From Macrothele yani (lineage: Eukaryota; Arthropoda; Arachnida; Araneae; Macrothelidae): 64,000 bases of DNA. The notes under the pieces are model-generated. The model worked only from the letters and a program-made list of their open reading frames with translations. It did not search any database and was not told the origin of the DNA. The stretch covers positions 15,111,219-15,175,218 of the forward strand of contig CM077034.1 of assembly GCA_039090855.1 (NCBI GenBank), written 5' to 3'. Both the position numbers and the translations under genes were made by a program. Within the stretch, counting starts at the first letter, position 1. The number at the start of each line of letters is the position of its first letter. Of the stretch, positions 45,773 through 57,741 are shown in pieces.

Positions 45773-45987
45773 GCCGCCCCGGTGGCGCAGTGGTCTAAGG
45801 CGCTGGCCTCTGATCATTCGTCCGTAAGGGGTCCGGGTTCGAATCCCGGTCAGGCATGGATGTTGTGTTTGTCTTACGGCACTGGCTCTCTCCCTTCCCT
45901 GGAACCAGTGACCCTAAATTAGGGACGGGCGACTGCGTATAGCCCATTGAGTTGCTCACGGTGGTCGTAAAACCTCCATTAAAAAAA
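45773..45987 (+). mobile_element. Chimeric SINE at the duplication junction
   Basis: Its left flank (AATATTGTTGT) is that of the SINE at 51,780; its right flank (AAATGTTCTC) is that of the SINE at 41,596-42,050. Inside, GCGTATAGCCC matches the right-hand SINE and GGTCGTAAAACC matches the left-hand one. No target duplication flanks it, as expected for a recombinant. Confidence 0.93.
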
Positions 45988-46317
45988 ATGTTCTCATATA
46001 AATTCATGTTTTTCTTAACGCACAAGTCTGCAACCAGAGGGCGTAAGCTCACGATTCCATTTACAGCAACATCTGAGGGATTAAAGCCCCTGATTGAAAA
46101 ACTTCTTTCTTTCGTCAGATCTATTGTTTTCCATACCGGTTCCATTGACTTTGAATAGCTTTGATAAATTTAATTTGCGTCAGAACGGATTCAAAAGACG
46201 TGCTTATTACACCCGAAAATTCAGTGTCATCTTTCCTGTTCAATTGTGACGACGTATGTCAAACGACGATCAGATATACACAATCGCATCAGAATAATAC
46301 GACCACCTACCTATTAA

Positions 46318-49300
46318 TGGGAAAACCACCCTTGGCCCAGATGATACGGCGCCTAATAATAGGAATAACCACCCTTGGCCCAGATGACAGTGGCGATACG
46401 GCGCCTAATAATAGGAATAACCACCCTTGGCCCAGATCACAGTGACGATACGGCGCCTAATAATAGGAATAACCAACCTTGGCCCAGATGACAGTGGCGA
46501 TACGGCGCCTAATAATAGGAAAAACCACCCTTGGCTCAGGTGACAGTGGCGACACGGCGCCTAATAATAGGAATAACCACCCTTGGCTCAGGTGACAGTG
46601 GCGACACGGCGCCTAATAATAGGAATAACCACCCTTGGCTCAGGTGACTGTGGCGATACGGCGCCTAATAATAGGAATAACCACCCTTGGCCCAGATGAC
46701 AGTGGCGATACGGCGCCTAATAATAGGAATAACCACCCTTGGCCCAGATAGCAGTGGCGATACGGCGCCTAATAATAGGAATAACCACCCTTGGCCCAGA
46801 TGGCAGTGGCGATACTGCGCCTAATAATAAGAAAAACCACCCTTGGCCCAGATGACAGTGGCGATACAGCGCCTAATAATAGGAAAAACCACCCTTGGCC
46901 CAGATGGCAGTGGCGATACGGCGCCTAATAATAGGAATAACCACCCTTGGCCCAGATGGCAGTGGCGATACAGCGCGTAATAACAAGAATAACCACCCTT
47001 GGCCCAGATGACAGTGGCGATACGGCGCCTAATAATAATATGATAACCACCCTTGGCCCAGATGGCAGTGGCGATACAGCGCGTAATAACAAGAATAACC
47101 ACCCTTGGCCCAGATGACAGTGGCGATACGACGCCTAATAATAGGAATAACCACCCTTGACCCAGATGACAGTGGCGATACGGCGCCTAATAATAGGAAT
47201 AACCACCCTTTTCTCAGGTGACAGTGGCGATACGGCGCCTAATAATAGGAATAACCACCCTTGGCCCAGATGACAGTGGCGATACGGCGCCTAATAATAG
47301 GAATAACCACCCTTGGCCCAGATAGCAGTGGCGATACGGCGCCTAATAATAGGAATAACCACACTTGGCCCAGATGGCAGTGGCGATACTGCGCCTAATA
47401 ATAAGAAAAACCACCCTTGGCCCAGATGACAGTGGCGATACAGCGCCTAATAATAGGAAAAACCACCCTTGGCCCAGATGGCAGTGGCGATACGGCGCCT
47501 AATAATAGGAATCACCACCCTTGGCCCAGATGGCAGTGGCGATACAGCGCGTAATAACAAGAATAACCACCCTTGGCCCAGATGACAGTGGCGATACGGC
47601 GCCTAATAATAGGATAACCACCCTTGGCCCAGATGACAGTGGCGATACAGCGCGTAATAACAAGAATAACCACCCTTGGCCCAGATGACAGTGGCGATAC
47701 GACGCCTAATAATAGGAATAACCACCCTTGACCCAGATGACAGTGGCGATACGGCGCCTAATAATAGGAATAACCACCCTTTTCTCAGGTGACAGTGGCG
47801 ATACGGCGCCTAATAATAGGAATAACCACCCTTGGCCCAGATGACAGTGGCGATACGGCGCCTAATAATAGGAATAACCACCCTTGGCCCAGATAGCAGT
47901 GGCGATACGGCGCCTAATAATAGGAATAACCACCCTTGGCCCAGATGGCAGTGGCGATACTGCGCCTAATAATAAGAAAAACCACCCTTGGCCCAGATGA
48001 CAGTGGCGATACAGCGCCTAATAATAGGAAAAACCACCCTTGGCCCAGATGGCAGTGGCGATACGGCGCCTAATAATAGGAATAACCACCCTTGGCCCAG
48101 ATGGCAGTGGCGATACAGCGCGTAATAACAAGAATAACCACCCTTGGCCCAGATGACAGTGGCGATACAGCGCGTAATAACAAGAATAACCACCCTTGGC
48201 CCAGATGACAGTGGCGATACGGCGCCTAATAATAGGAATAACCACCCTTGGCCCAGATGACAGTGGCGATACGGCGCCTAATAATAGGAATAACCACCCT
48301 TGGCCCAGATGACAGTGGCGATACGGCGCCTAATAATAGGAATAACCACCCTTGGCCCAGATGACAGTGGCGATACGGCGCCTAATAATAGGAATAACCA
48401 CCCTTGGCCCAGATGACAGTGGCGATACGGCGCCTAATAATAGGAATAACCACCCTTGGCCCAGATGACAGTGGCGATACGGCGCCTAATAATAGGAATA
48501 ACCACCCTTGGCCCAGATGACAGTGGCGATACGGCGCCTAATAATAGGAATAACCACCCTTGGCCCAGATGGCAGTGGCGATACGGCGCCTAATAATAGG
48601 AATAACCACCCTTGGCCCAGATGACAGTGGCGATACAGCGCCTAATAATAGGAATAACCACCCTTGGCCCAGATGACAGTGGCGATACGGCGCCTAATAA
48701 TAGGAATAACCACCCTTGGCCCAGATGGCAGTGGCGATACAGCGCGTAATAACAAGAATAACCACCCTTGGCCCAGATGACAGTGGCGATACGGCGCCTA
48801 ATAATAGGATAACCACCCTTGGCCCAGATGACAGTGGCGATACAGCGCGTAATAACAAGAATAACCACCCTTGGCCCAGATGACAGTGGCGATACGGCGC
48901 CTAATAATAGGAATAACCACCCTTGGCCCAGATGACAGTGGCGATACGGCGCCTAATAATAGGAATAACCACCCTTGGCCCAGATGACAGTGGCGATACG
49001 GCGCCTAATAATAGGAATAACCACCCTTGGCCCAGATGACAGTGGCGATACGGCGCCTAATAATAGGAATAACCACCCTTGGCCCAGATGACAGTGGCGA
49101 TACAGCGCCTAATAATAGGAATAACCACCCTTGGCCCAGATGGCAGTGGCGATACGGCGCCTAATAATAGGAATAACCACCCTTGGCCCAGATGACAGTG
49201 GCGATACAGCGCCTAATAATAGGAATAACCACCCTTGGCCCAGATGACAGTGGCGATACGGCGCCTAATAATAGGAATAACCACCCTTGGCCCAGATGAC

Positions 49301-51290
49301 AGTGGCGATACGGCGCCTAATAATAGGAATAACCACCCTTGGCCCAGATGACAGTGGCGATACGGCGCCTAATAATAGGAATAACCACCCTTGGCCCAGA
49401 TGACAGTGGCGATACGGCGCCTAATAATAGGAATAACCACCCTTGGCCCAGATGACAGTGGCGATACGGCGCCTAATAATAGGAATAACCACCCTTGGCC
49501 CAGATGACAGTGGCGATACGGCGCCTAATAATAGGAATAACCACCCTTGGCCCAGATGACAGTGGCGATACGGCGCCTAATAATAGGAATAACCACCCTT
49601 GGCCCAGATGACAGTGGCGATACGGCGCCTAATAATAGGAATAACCACCCTTGGCCCAGATGACAGTGGCGATACGGCGCCTAATAATAGGAATAACCAC
49701 CCTTGGCCCAGATGACAGTGGCGATACGGCGCCTAATAATAGGATAACCACCCTTGGCCCAGATGACAGTGGCGATACGGCGCCTAATAATAGGAATAAC
49801 CACCCTTGGCCCAGATGACAGTGGCGATACGGCGCCTAATAATAGGAATAACCACCCTTGGCCCAGATGACAGTGGCGATACGGCGCCTAATAATAGGAA
49901 TAACCACCCTTGGCCCAGATGACAGTGGCGATACGGCGCCTAATAATAGGAATAACCACCCTTGGCCCAGATGACAGTGGCGATACGGCGCCTAATAATA
50001 GGAATAACCACCCTTGGCCCAGATGGCAGTGGCGATACGGCGCCTAATAATAGGAATAACCACCCTTGGCCCAGATGACAGTGGCGATACGGCGCCTAAT
50101 AATAGGAATAACCACCCTTGGCCCAGATGACAGTGGCGATACGGCGCCTAATAATAGGAATAACCACCCTTGGCCCAGATGACAGTGGCGATACGGCGCC
50201 TAATAATAGGAATAACCACCCTTGGCCCAGATGACAGTGGCGATACGGCGCCTAATAATAGGAATAACCACCCTTGGCCCAGATGACAGTGGCGATACGG
50301 CGCCTAATAATAGGAATAACCACCCTTGGCCCAGATGACAGTGGCGATACAGCGCCTAATAATAGGAATAACCACCCTTGGCCCAGATGGCAGTGGCGAT
50401 ACGGCGCCTAATAATAGGAATAACCACCCTTGGCCCAGATGGCAGTGGCGATACAGCGCCTAATAACAAGAATAACCACCCTTGGCCCAGATGACAGTGG
50501 CGATACGGCGCCTAATAATAGGAATAACCACCCTTGGCCCAGATGACAGTGGCGATACAGCGCGTAATAACAAGAATAACCACCCTTGGCCCAGATGACA
50601 GTGGCGATACGGCGCCTAATAATAGGAATAACCACCCTTGGCCCAGATGGCAGTGGCGATACAGCGCGTAATAACAAGAATAACCACCCTTGGCCCAGAT
50701 AACAGTGGCGATACGAAGCCTAATAATAGGAATAACCACCCTTGACCCAGATGACAGTGGCGATACGGCGCCTAATAATAGGAATAACCACCCTTTTCTC
50801 AGGTGACAGTGGCGATACGGCGCCTAATAATAGGAATAACCACCCTTGGCCCAGATGACAGTGGCGATACGGCGCCTAATAATAGGAATAACCACCCTTG
50901 GCCCAGATAGCAGTGGCGATACGGCGCCTAATAATAGGAATAACCACCCTTGGCCCAGATGGCAGTGGCGATACTGCGCCTAATAATAAGAAAAACCACC
51001 CTTGTTCCAGATGACAGTGGCGATACAGCGCCTAATAATAGGAAACACCACCCTTGGCCCAGATGGCAGTGGCGATACGGCGCCTAATAATAGGAATAAC
51101 CACCCTTGGCCCAGATGGCAGTGGCGATACAGCGCGTAATAATAGGATAACCACTCTTGGCCCAGATGACAGTGGCGATACGGCGCCTAATAATAGGATA
51201 ACCACCCTTGGCCCAGATGACAGTGGCGATACGGCGCCTAATAATAGGAAAAACCACCCTTGGCCCAAATGACAGTGGTGATACGGCGTG
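46318..51290 (-). repeat. 52-bp satellite array 2, about 95 monomers, with 11-mer higher-order copies
   Basis: Same monomer as array 1. A distinctive block (TTTTCTCAGGTGAC, then GATAGCAGTGG, GATACTGCGCC and ATAAGAAAAACC variants in fixed order) occurs at about 47,211, 47,781 and 50,793. The first two are about 570 bp apart, close to 11 monomers, so blocks of monomers have been copied together. Confidence 0.95.
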
Positions 51291-51552
51291 GCATGGACGC
51301 AACGAGGCTCTGGAAGGTTGCCCGAAGCACACGTGCCCATTCGGACTCCAGCAGACCACGGAGATCACGTGGTTGTGGGTCGTCACGTCGATCCACATAG
51401 TCACACGAGCGCTCGATGGGATTGAGGACGCTCGATTTCGCAAAGCCAAGGGAGAACGGAGACATCGCTGTCGTGTCGACGTGACGCGGTGCATTGTCCT
51501 GTTTGTAAACACTAGGGTGAACGTCAAACATGAAGGGATGGATTCATACACG
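51238..51552 (-). pseudogene. Tc1-like transposase C-terminal fragment, unit 2
   Basis: Same fragment as in unit 1 (VYKQDNAPRHVDTT, LNPIERSCDYVDRR, LVASMPRRITTV), with a 6-bp insertion adding two residues after VDTT. It again starts at an A/T run and ends in the array. Confidence 0.88.
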
Positions 51553-51779
51553 AAAAAAAAAAAAATTTTTTTTTTTCATCGTTATGGTCATTCTCGAGAT
51601 CGATGCAGAACTGAAGAGAAATGGGGTGGGGGGTTAGGGAGGGATCGTTTACCCTCTGGGGATGGTATTTCGTCTTTCAAAACTTTCGAAAACTGAAATT
51701 AAATGGAATGACGATACGATTTCCCCCTTAATCGTAATTTCTTTTTTCTCACGATGTTGCCCGTTTCCAATATTGTTGT

Positions 51780-53069
51780 GCCGCCCCGGTGGCGCAGTGG
51801 TCTAAGGCGCTGGCCTCTGATCATTCGTCCGTAAGGGGTCCGGGTTCGAATCCCGGTCAGGCATGGATGTTGTGTTTGTCTTACGGCACTGGCTCTCTCC
51901 CTTCCCTGGAACCAGTGACCCTAAATTAGGGACGGGCGACTGCGTATAGCCCATTGAGTTGCTCACGGTGGTCGTTAAACCTCCAATCAATCAATGAATG
52001 GATGTTGCGTTTGTCTTACGGCACTGGCTCTCCCCTTCCCTGGAACCAGTGACCCAAAATTAGGGACGGGCGACTACTTATAGCCCATTGAGTTGCTCAC
52101 GGTGGTCGTTAAACCTCCAATCAATCAATGAATGGATGTTGTGTTTGTCTTACGGCACTGGCTCTCTCCCTTCCCTGGAACCAGTGACCCAAAATTAGGG
52201 ACGGGCGACTACTTATAGCCCATTGAGTTGCTCACGGTGGTCGTTAAACCTCCAATCAATCAATGAATGGATGTTGTGTTTGTCTTACGGCACTGGCTCT
52301 CTCCCTTCCCTGGAACCCGTGGCCCTAAATTAGGGACGGGCGACTGCTTATAGCCCATTGAGTTGCTCACGGTGGTCGTTAAACCTCCAATCAATCAATG
52401 AATGGATGTTGTGTTTGTCTTACGGCACTGGCTCTCTCCTTCCCTGGAACCAGTGACCCTCAATTAGGGACGGGCGACTGCGTATAGCCCATTGAGTTGC
52501 TCACGGTGGTCGTTAAACCTCCAATCAATCAATGAATGGATGTTGTGTTTGTCTTACGGCACTGGCTCTCTCCCTTCCCTGGAACCAGTGACCCTAAATT
52601 AGGGACGGGCGACTGCGTATAGCCCATTGAGTTGCTCACGGTGGTCGTTAAACCTCCAATCAATCAATGAATGGATGTTGTGTTTGTCTTACGGCACTGG
52701 CTCTCTCCCTTCCCTGGAACCAGTGACCCTAAATTAGGGACGGGCGACTGCGTATAGCCCATTGAGTTGCTCACGGTGGTCGTTAAACCTCCAATCAATC
52801 AATGAATGGATGTTGTGTTTGTCTTACGGCACTGGCGCTCTCCCTTCCCTGGAACCAGTGACTCTAAATTAGGGACGGGCGACTGCTTATAGCCCATTGA
52901 GTTGCTCACGGTGGTCGTTAAACCTCCAATCAATCAATGAATGGATGTTGTGTTTGTCTTACGACACTGGCTCTCTCCCTTCCCTGGAACCAGTGACCCT
53001 AAATTAGGGACGGGCTACTGCGTATAGCCCATTGAGTTGCTCACGGTGGTCGTTAAACCTCCAAAAAAA
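51780..53069 (+). mobile_element. SINE multimer: one head, nine bodies
   Basis: One full tRNA-like head, then bodies starting near 51,865, 52,000, 52,134, 52,269, 52,404, 52,538, 52,673, 52,808 and 52,943, joined through CCAATCAATCAATGAATGGA. A short A tail ends it. AATATTGTTGT flanks both ends (51,769-51,779 and 53,070-53,080), and the flanking repeat continues unbroken across the insertion. Confidence 0.94.
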
Positions 53070-53080
53070 AATATTGTTGT

Positions 53081-53640
53081 TAAATATCATTTTATAGCGT
53101 AAATGCTTGTATTTCAGCGTGAAACTGTGGGCAACGATTTCCAAAAACGGAAGTTAAGACGGCGTGAAGATTTCCCTGTAGGATTCTTCCGTGGATCCGA
53201 AGAATCCCGTTATCATTTTGGGAATTCTCGAGATCAATGCACAACTGAACAGAAATTTTGGGGGTTAATGCTGGGGGAGAGGGATTCGTTTGACGCCGGG
53301 ATTCCGTCTTTCGAAAACGGAAGTGAGATGCAGTGAAGTTTTCTTCCGTAATCTTTTTTTTTTCTCGCGATGTTCCTTCTGCTCAGTATTGTTCTTAAAT
53401 ATCCTTTTATTCCACAAATACTGCACTTCAATCTAAAAATGGAGGAACAGTTTCCCAAAACGGAAGTCGGTCGGGGCGAAGATTTCCCCCGAAATCGCAT
53501 TTCTTTTTTCTTCCCGCGATGCTCTCACTATCCTGCTTTGATAAGTGTTACTTCCCCCATAAATGTCTGCACTTAAGCTTGATAAGGGAGGAGAAATTTT
53601 CCAAAAACGGAAATGACTGGAATTTGAAAATTTGTTAGAA
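53081..53640 (+). repeat. Degenerate tandem repeat, about 170-190 bp units
   Basis: Motifs recur with divergence: CCAAAAACGGAAGT or CCCAAAACGGAAGT, GAAGATTTCCC, CGCGATGTTCC or CACGATGTTGCC, and TATTGTTCTTAAATATC. The left part of this repeat lies at 51,577-51,779, on the other side of the SINE, and in unit 1 at 45,573-45,772. No coding frame is credible. Confidence 0.65.
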
Positions 53641-53819
53641 TTGATGCATGGTGTTCAAAAGTATTCATTTTCTGAAAGTTGCGCCATTTATCTAAAGTAG
53701 CGAAAGCTTTGATATCGTGCGTTCGTGGTCCTCAAGCTGAAAGTTCTTCCAGCATGATGGATAAGTAATAACGCAAGGAACTGTGCCCCGACTATATATA
53801 AGACAGTACAACTATACTA
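53641..53819. other. Flank of a dispersed repeat carrying the next Tc1
   Basis: TATATAAGACAGTACAACTA at 53,793-53,812 matches the reverse complement of 63,270-63,300, showing that this DNA belongs to a repeat also present near the end of the window. Confidence 0.6.
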
Positions 53820-54069
53820 CACTGGCGTGCAAAAATTAAGGACGAGACGGTTTTTCCAATGTAACGTCATGCAGAAGTGCTCCACATCGACTCAAATCAT
53901 ACCATAAGATCCCCAAGATGTAAGAATATGGGACAAGTGAGCAAAACCGTCCAAACAAGGAATCCAAAGGATACAAAGGCACTTTATTGAAAAGGTATAG
54001 CTTCGAGCACAACTGGACAGAAAACAGAAACGTCCATGTGACACGCAGCTGCCAAGAAAAATCCAGTCT

Positions 54070-55140
54070 TTAATAGGGGATATGATCACCCCTAACTGCG
54101 TTGCACGATTTACAATGTATGTCCATGCTGAGGACGAGGTTGTCAAGGAGCTGTTGAAGCATCGCTGCCCATTCCTCTAGTAGCGCCAATCGCAGCTGCA
54201 GAATTGTTGCTTGCGGCTGGTGACGTGCTGCCAAGCGTCTCCAGAGAAGGTCCCACACGTGTTCGATTGGATTTAGGTCCGGGGACCTTCCATGCGTTGA
54301 ATACCTTCACTCTCCAAAAGCTCTGCGACAGCCACTGTACGATGAGGTGTAGCGTTGTCGTCCACGAAAAGGAACTCACGACCCACAGCACCTCTAAACA
54401 GACGCACGCAAGGCAGGAGAACCTTGGTACAATAGCGGACACCATTGACTGAACCTCCTCGGAAGATGTGGAGGTCAGTACGGCTACCAAGCATGATACC
54501 GCCCCAAACGAGAACTCCGCCACCTCCAAACCGGTCCCTTTCGATGATGTTGGAGGTGTGATTGCGTGTTCCCTGCTCTCTCCAGATGTGTATACGTCCA
54601 GAATCGCTCGTCAAACTAAATCGTCTCTCATCCGTAAAGAGAACTCGACCCCATTGTTGATGTGTCCAGTTCTTGTGTTCCTGGCACCACAGAAACCGCC
54701 GTCTCCGATGAGCAGGCGTTAATGGTACACACACCGTACTGATCGTCGTGCAAATAGACCACCTCTTTGCAGCCTCCTGGCCACGATAAAACGCGATAAC
54801 GGACGTCCAGTTGTCTGTTGCATTAGCCTTGTGATTTCTCCCGCTGTCTGCCGTCTGTCTCTTCTCGCCTATAGATAATATACCGGTCGTCCGCCGCCGT
54901 GGTTGCTCGTGGACGACCACTGATAAACTCTCTGACAGCTGTTCCTGCCGTTTGAAATGCTCTCCAAGCTCGTGAAACGATGCTGTAAGCGATCCCGAAC
55001 TCCTCGGTCACACTTCGACCTTCTTCGAACTTCCCAATGGCGCGACTTCGGGTAAAGTCATCCAGATGTCGTCTACTGGATTGCCTGTTGGAAATATCAC
55101 ACGGTGGCAGCAACTCGAAGTCGTTCAAACCGATGTACAC
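54070..55140 (-). pseudogene. Tc1-like transposase, frameshifted
   Basis: Helix-turn-helix part: HLDDFTRSRAIGKFEEGRSV, RAWRAFQTAGTAVRE and GRPRATT. Catalytic part: CVPLTPAHRRRRFLWCQEHK, GRVLFTDERRFSLTSDSGRI (first Asp), GVLVWGGIM and FLFVDDNATPHRT (second Asp). The DLNPIEHVWDLLWRRLAARH block with the Glu is in another frame (shift near 54,275), as is part of the N-terminus (shift near 54,830-54,900). The C-terminus GDHIPY with its stop is at 54,070. Not functional as it stands. Confidence 0.88.
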
Positions 55141-55212
55141 CGTGTTATAGCTTTAACCGAATTGCTGATCATACACCGCCCGTGCGCTTTATAACCTTCC
55201 GACATCCGGAAG

Positions 55213-55421
55213 GCAGTGGTCTAAGGCGCTGGCCTCTGATCATTCGTCCGTAAGGGGTCCGGGTTCGAATCCAGGTCAGGCATAGATGTTGTGTTTGTCT
55301 TACGGCACTGGCTCTTTCCCTTCCCTGGAACCAGTGACCCTAAATTAGGGACGGGCGACTGCTTATAGCCCAGTTGAGTTGCTCACGGTGGTCGTTAAAC
55401 CTCCAATCAAAAAAAAAAAAA
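55213..55421 (+). mobile_element. SINE, 5'-truncated
   Basis: Starts at GCAGTGGTCTAAGGCGCTGG, inside the A box, and has one body and an A tail. Inserted in the Tc1 element; no clear target duplication. Confidence 0.88.
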
Positions 55422-55674
55422 TCCCCCCCACCCTCTTCATGCTGCATATATGCGCATGCCCTACCGTACCGGACTCTAGTCTATCTCCTGAGTGGTCTTT
55501 CGGTCCGTTCTGCCTGCTCGTTCCGCTGTTATGCTAATTTCTCCTCTTCGTCCTTAATTTTTGCACACCAGTGTAGTTATCCGAATTTATTGGTGTAGAT
55601 AAAATCAAGGTTTCCAAGTTTTCGCACATCAACCTGATGGCTTTCCCAAGGAAGGTAGAAAGCAAACTGGATAA

Positions 55675-55900
55675 GCCGCCCCGGTGGCGCAGTGGTCTAA
55701 GGCGTTGGCCACTGATCATTCGTCCGTAAGGGGTCCGGGTTCGAATCCCGGTCAGGCATGGATGTTGTGTTTGTCTTACGGCACTGGCTCTCTCCCTTCC
55801 CTGGAACCAGTGACCCTAAATTAGGGACGGGCGACTGCTTATAGCCCATTTGAGTTGCTCACGGTGGTCGTAAAACCTCCAATAAAAAAAAACAAAAAAA
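55675..55900 (+). mobile_element. SINE, full length, with sequence-proven empty site
   Basis: Flanked by AAACTGGATAA (55,664-55,674 and 55,901-55,911). The paralogue at 63,160-63,290 lacks this SINE and has a single AAACTGGATAA on the minus strand. Confidence 0.95.
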
Positions 55901-55967
55901 AAACTGGATAATAGAACGTTTCAACAATTTGAACGCTGTGACTTGACTTGACAATAAACGAAGAGAT

Positions 55968-57722
55968 TTTTTTTTTGATTGGAGGTTTAACGACCACCGT
56001 GAGCAACTCAATGGGCTATAAGCAGTCGCCCGTCCCTAATTTAGGGTCGCTGGTTCCAGGGAAGGGAGAGAGTCAGTGCCATAAGACAAACACAACATCC
56101 GTGCCTGACCGGGACTCGAACCCGGACCCCTTATGGACGAATGATCAGAGGCCAACGCCTTAGACCACTGCGCCACCGGGGCGGCAAACGAAGAGATGGG
56201 AACGTAATTATTCAATAAAAACATGCCTGCCTGTTTGGAGGTTTAACGACCACCGTGAGCAACTCAATGGGCTATAAGCAGTCGCCCGTCCCTAATTTAG
56301 GGTCGCTGGTTCCAGGGAAGGGAGAGAGTCAGTGCCATAAGACAAACACAACATCCGTGCCTGACCGGGACTCGAACCCGGACCCCTTATGGACGAATGA
56401 TCAGAGGCCAACGCCTTAGACCACTGCGCCACCGGGGCGGCAAACGAAGAGATGGGAACGTAATTATTCAATAAAAACATGCCTGCCTGTTTGGAGGTTT
56501 AACGACCACCGTGAGCAACTCAATGGGCTATAAGCAGTCGCCCGTCCCTAATTTAGGGTCGCTGGTTCCAGGGAAGGGAGAGAGTCAGTGCCATAAGACA
56601 AACACAACATCCGTGCCTGACCGGGACTCGAACCCGGACCCCTTATGGACGAATGATCAGAGGCCAACGCCTTAGACCACTGCGCCACCGGGGCGGCAAA
56701 CGAAGAGATGGGAACGTAATTATTCAATAAAAACATGCCTGCCTGTTTGGAGGTTTAACGACCACCGTGAGCAACTCAATGGGCTATAAGCAGTCTCCCG
56801 CCCCTAATTTAGGGTCGCTGGTTCCAGGGAAGGGAGAGAGCCAGTGCCGTAAGACAAACACAACATCCGTGCCTGACCGGGACTCGAACCCGGACCCCTT
56901 ATGGACGAATGATCAGAGGCCAACGCCTTAGACCACTGCGCCACCGGGGTGGCAAACGAAGAGATGGGAACGTAATTATTCAATAAAAACATGCCTGCCT
57001 GTTTGGAGGTTTAACGACCACCGTGAGCAACTCAATGGGCTATAAGCAGTCTCCCGCCCCTAATTTAGGGTCGCTGGTTCCAGGGAAGGGAGAGAGCCAG
57101 TGCCGTAAGACAAACACAACATCCGTGCCTGACCGGGACTCGAACCCGGACCCCTTATGGACGAATGATCAGAGGCCAACGCCTTAGACCACTGCGCCAC
57201 CGGGGTGGCAAACGAAGAGATGGGAACGTAATTATTCAATAAAAACATGCCTGCCTGTTTGGAGGTTTAACGACCACCGTGAGCAACTCAATGGGCTATA
57301 AGCAGTCTCCCGCCCCTAATTTAGGGTCGCTGGTTCCAGGGAAGGGAGAGAGCCAGTGCCGTAAGACAAACACAACATCCGTGCCTGACCGGGACTCGAA
57401 CCCGGACCCCTTATGGACGAATGATCAGAGGCCAACGCCTTAGACCACTGCGCCACCGGGGTGGCAAACGAAGAGATGGGAACGTAATTATTCAATAAAA
57501 ACATGCCTGCCTGTTTGGAGGTTTAACGACCACCGTGAGCAACTCAATGGGCTATAAGCAGTCTCCCGCCCCTAATTTAGGGTCGCTGGTTCCAGGGAAG
57601 GGAGAGAGCCAGTGCCGTAAGACAAACACAACATCCGTGCCTCACCGGGATTCGAAACCGGACCCCTTATGGACGAATGATCAGAGGCCAGCGCCTTAGA
57701 CCACTGCGCCACCGGGGCGGCA
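55968..57722 (-). repeat. 256-bp tandem array of SINE plus flank, 7 copies
   Basis: The first SINE (minus strand) is bounded by AAACGAAGAGAT (55,956-55,967 and 56,186-56,197). The SINE together with about 40 bp of neighbouring host DNA (GGGAACGTAATTATTCAATA, AAAACATGCCTGCCTG) then repeats seven times at exactly 256 bp. Copies 1-3 share CCATAAGACA and the later ones GCCGTAAGACA with TCTCCCGCCCC. Amplification came after insertion, unlike the body multimers. Confidence 0.93.
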
Positions 57723-57741
57723 ATAAAAAACACGAGACATC

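Larger units (their letters stand above)
42051..51779. repeat. Tandem segmental duplication (units 42,051-45,987 and 45,988-51,779)
   Basis: Each unit runs in the same order: a 270-bp left flank starting ATGTTCTCATATAAATTCAT, a 52-bp satellite array, a Tc1-like transposase tail, a poly-A/poly-T junction, a 200-bp segment ending CGTTTCCAATATTGTTGT, and a SINE. Unit lengths differ mainly through array size (about 2.9 and 5.0 kb). The boundaries coincide with SINEs. Confidence 0.9.
53820..55573 (-). mobile_element. Tc1-like transposon with a SINE inside
   Basis: TIRs CACTGGCGTGCAAAAATTAA on the left and CACTGGTGTGCAAAAATTAA on the right (reverse complement), flanked by TA (53,818-53,819 and 55,574-55,575). 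An empty version of the same site is at about 63,270 on the opposite strand, confirming the exact boundaries. Confidence 0.94.

Noticed and set aside
42381..51290. Coding frames through the 52-bp array
   Set aside because: 52 is not a multiple of three, each monomer contains the transposase stop in one frame, and the frames are fragments of the repeat.
55630..55675. Possible hammerhead core CTGATGG...GAAAG in the dispersed repeat
   Set aside because: The core base after CTGATG is G rather than A, and the paralogue at 63.2 kb does not conserve it (CAGATGG).
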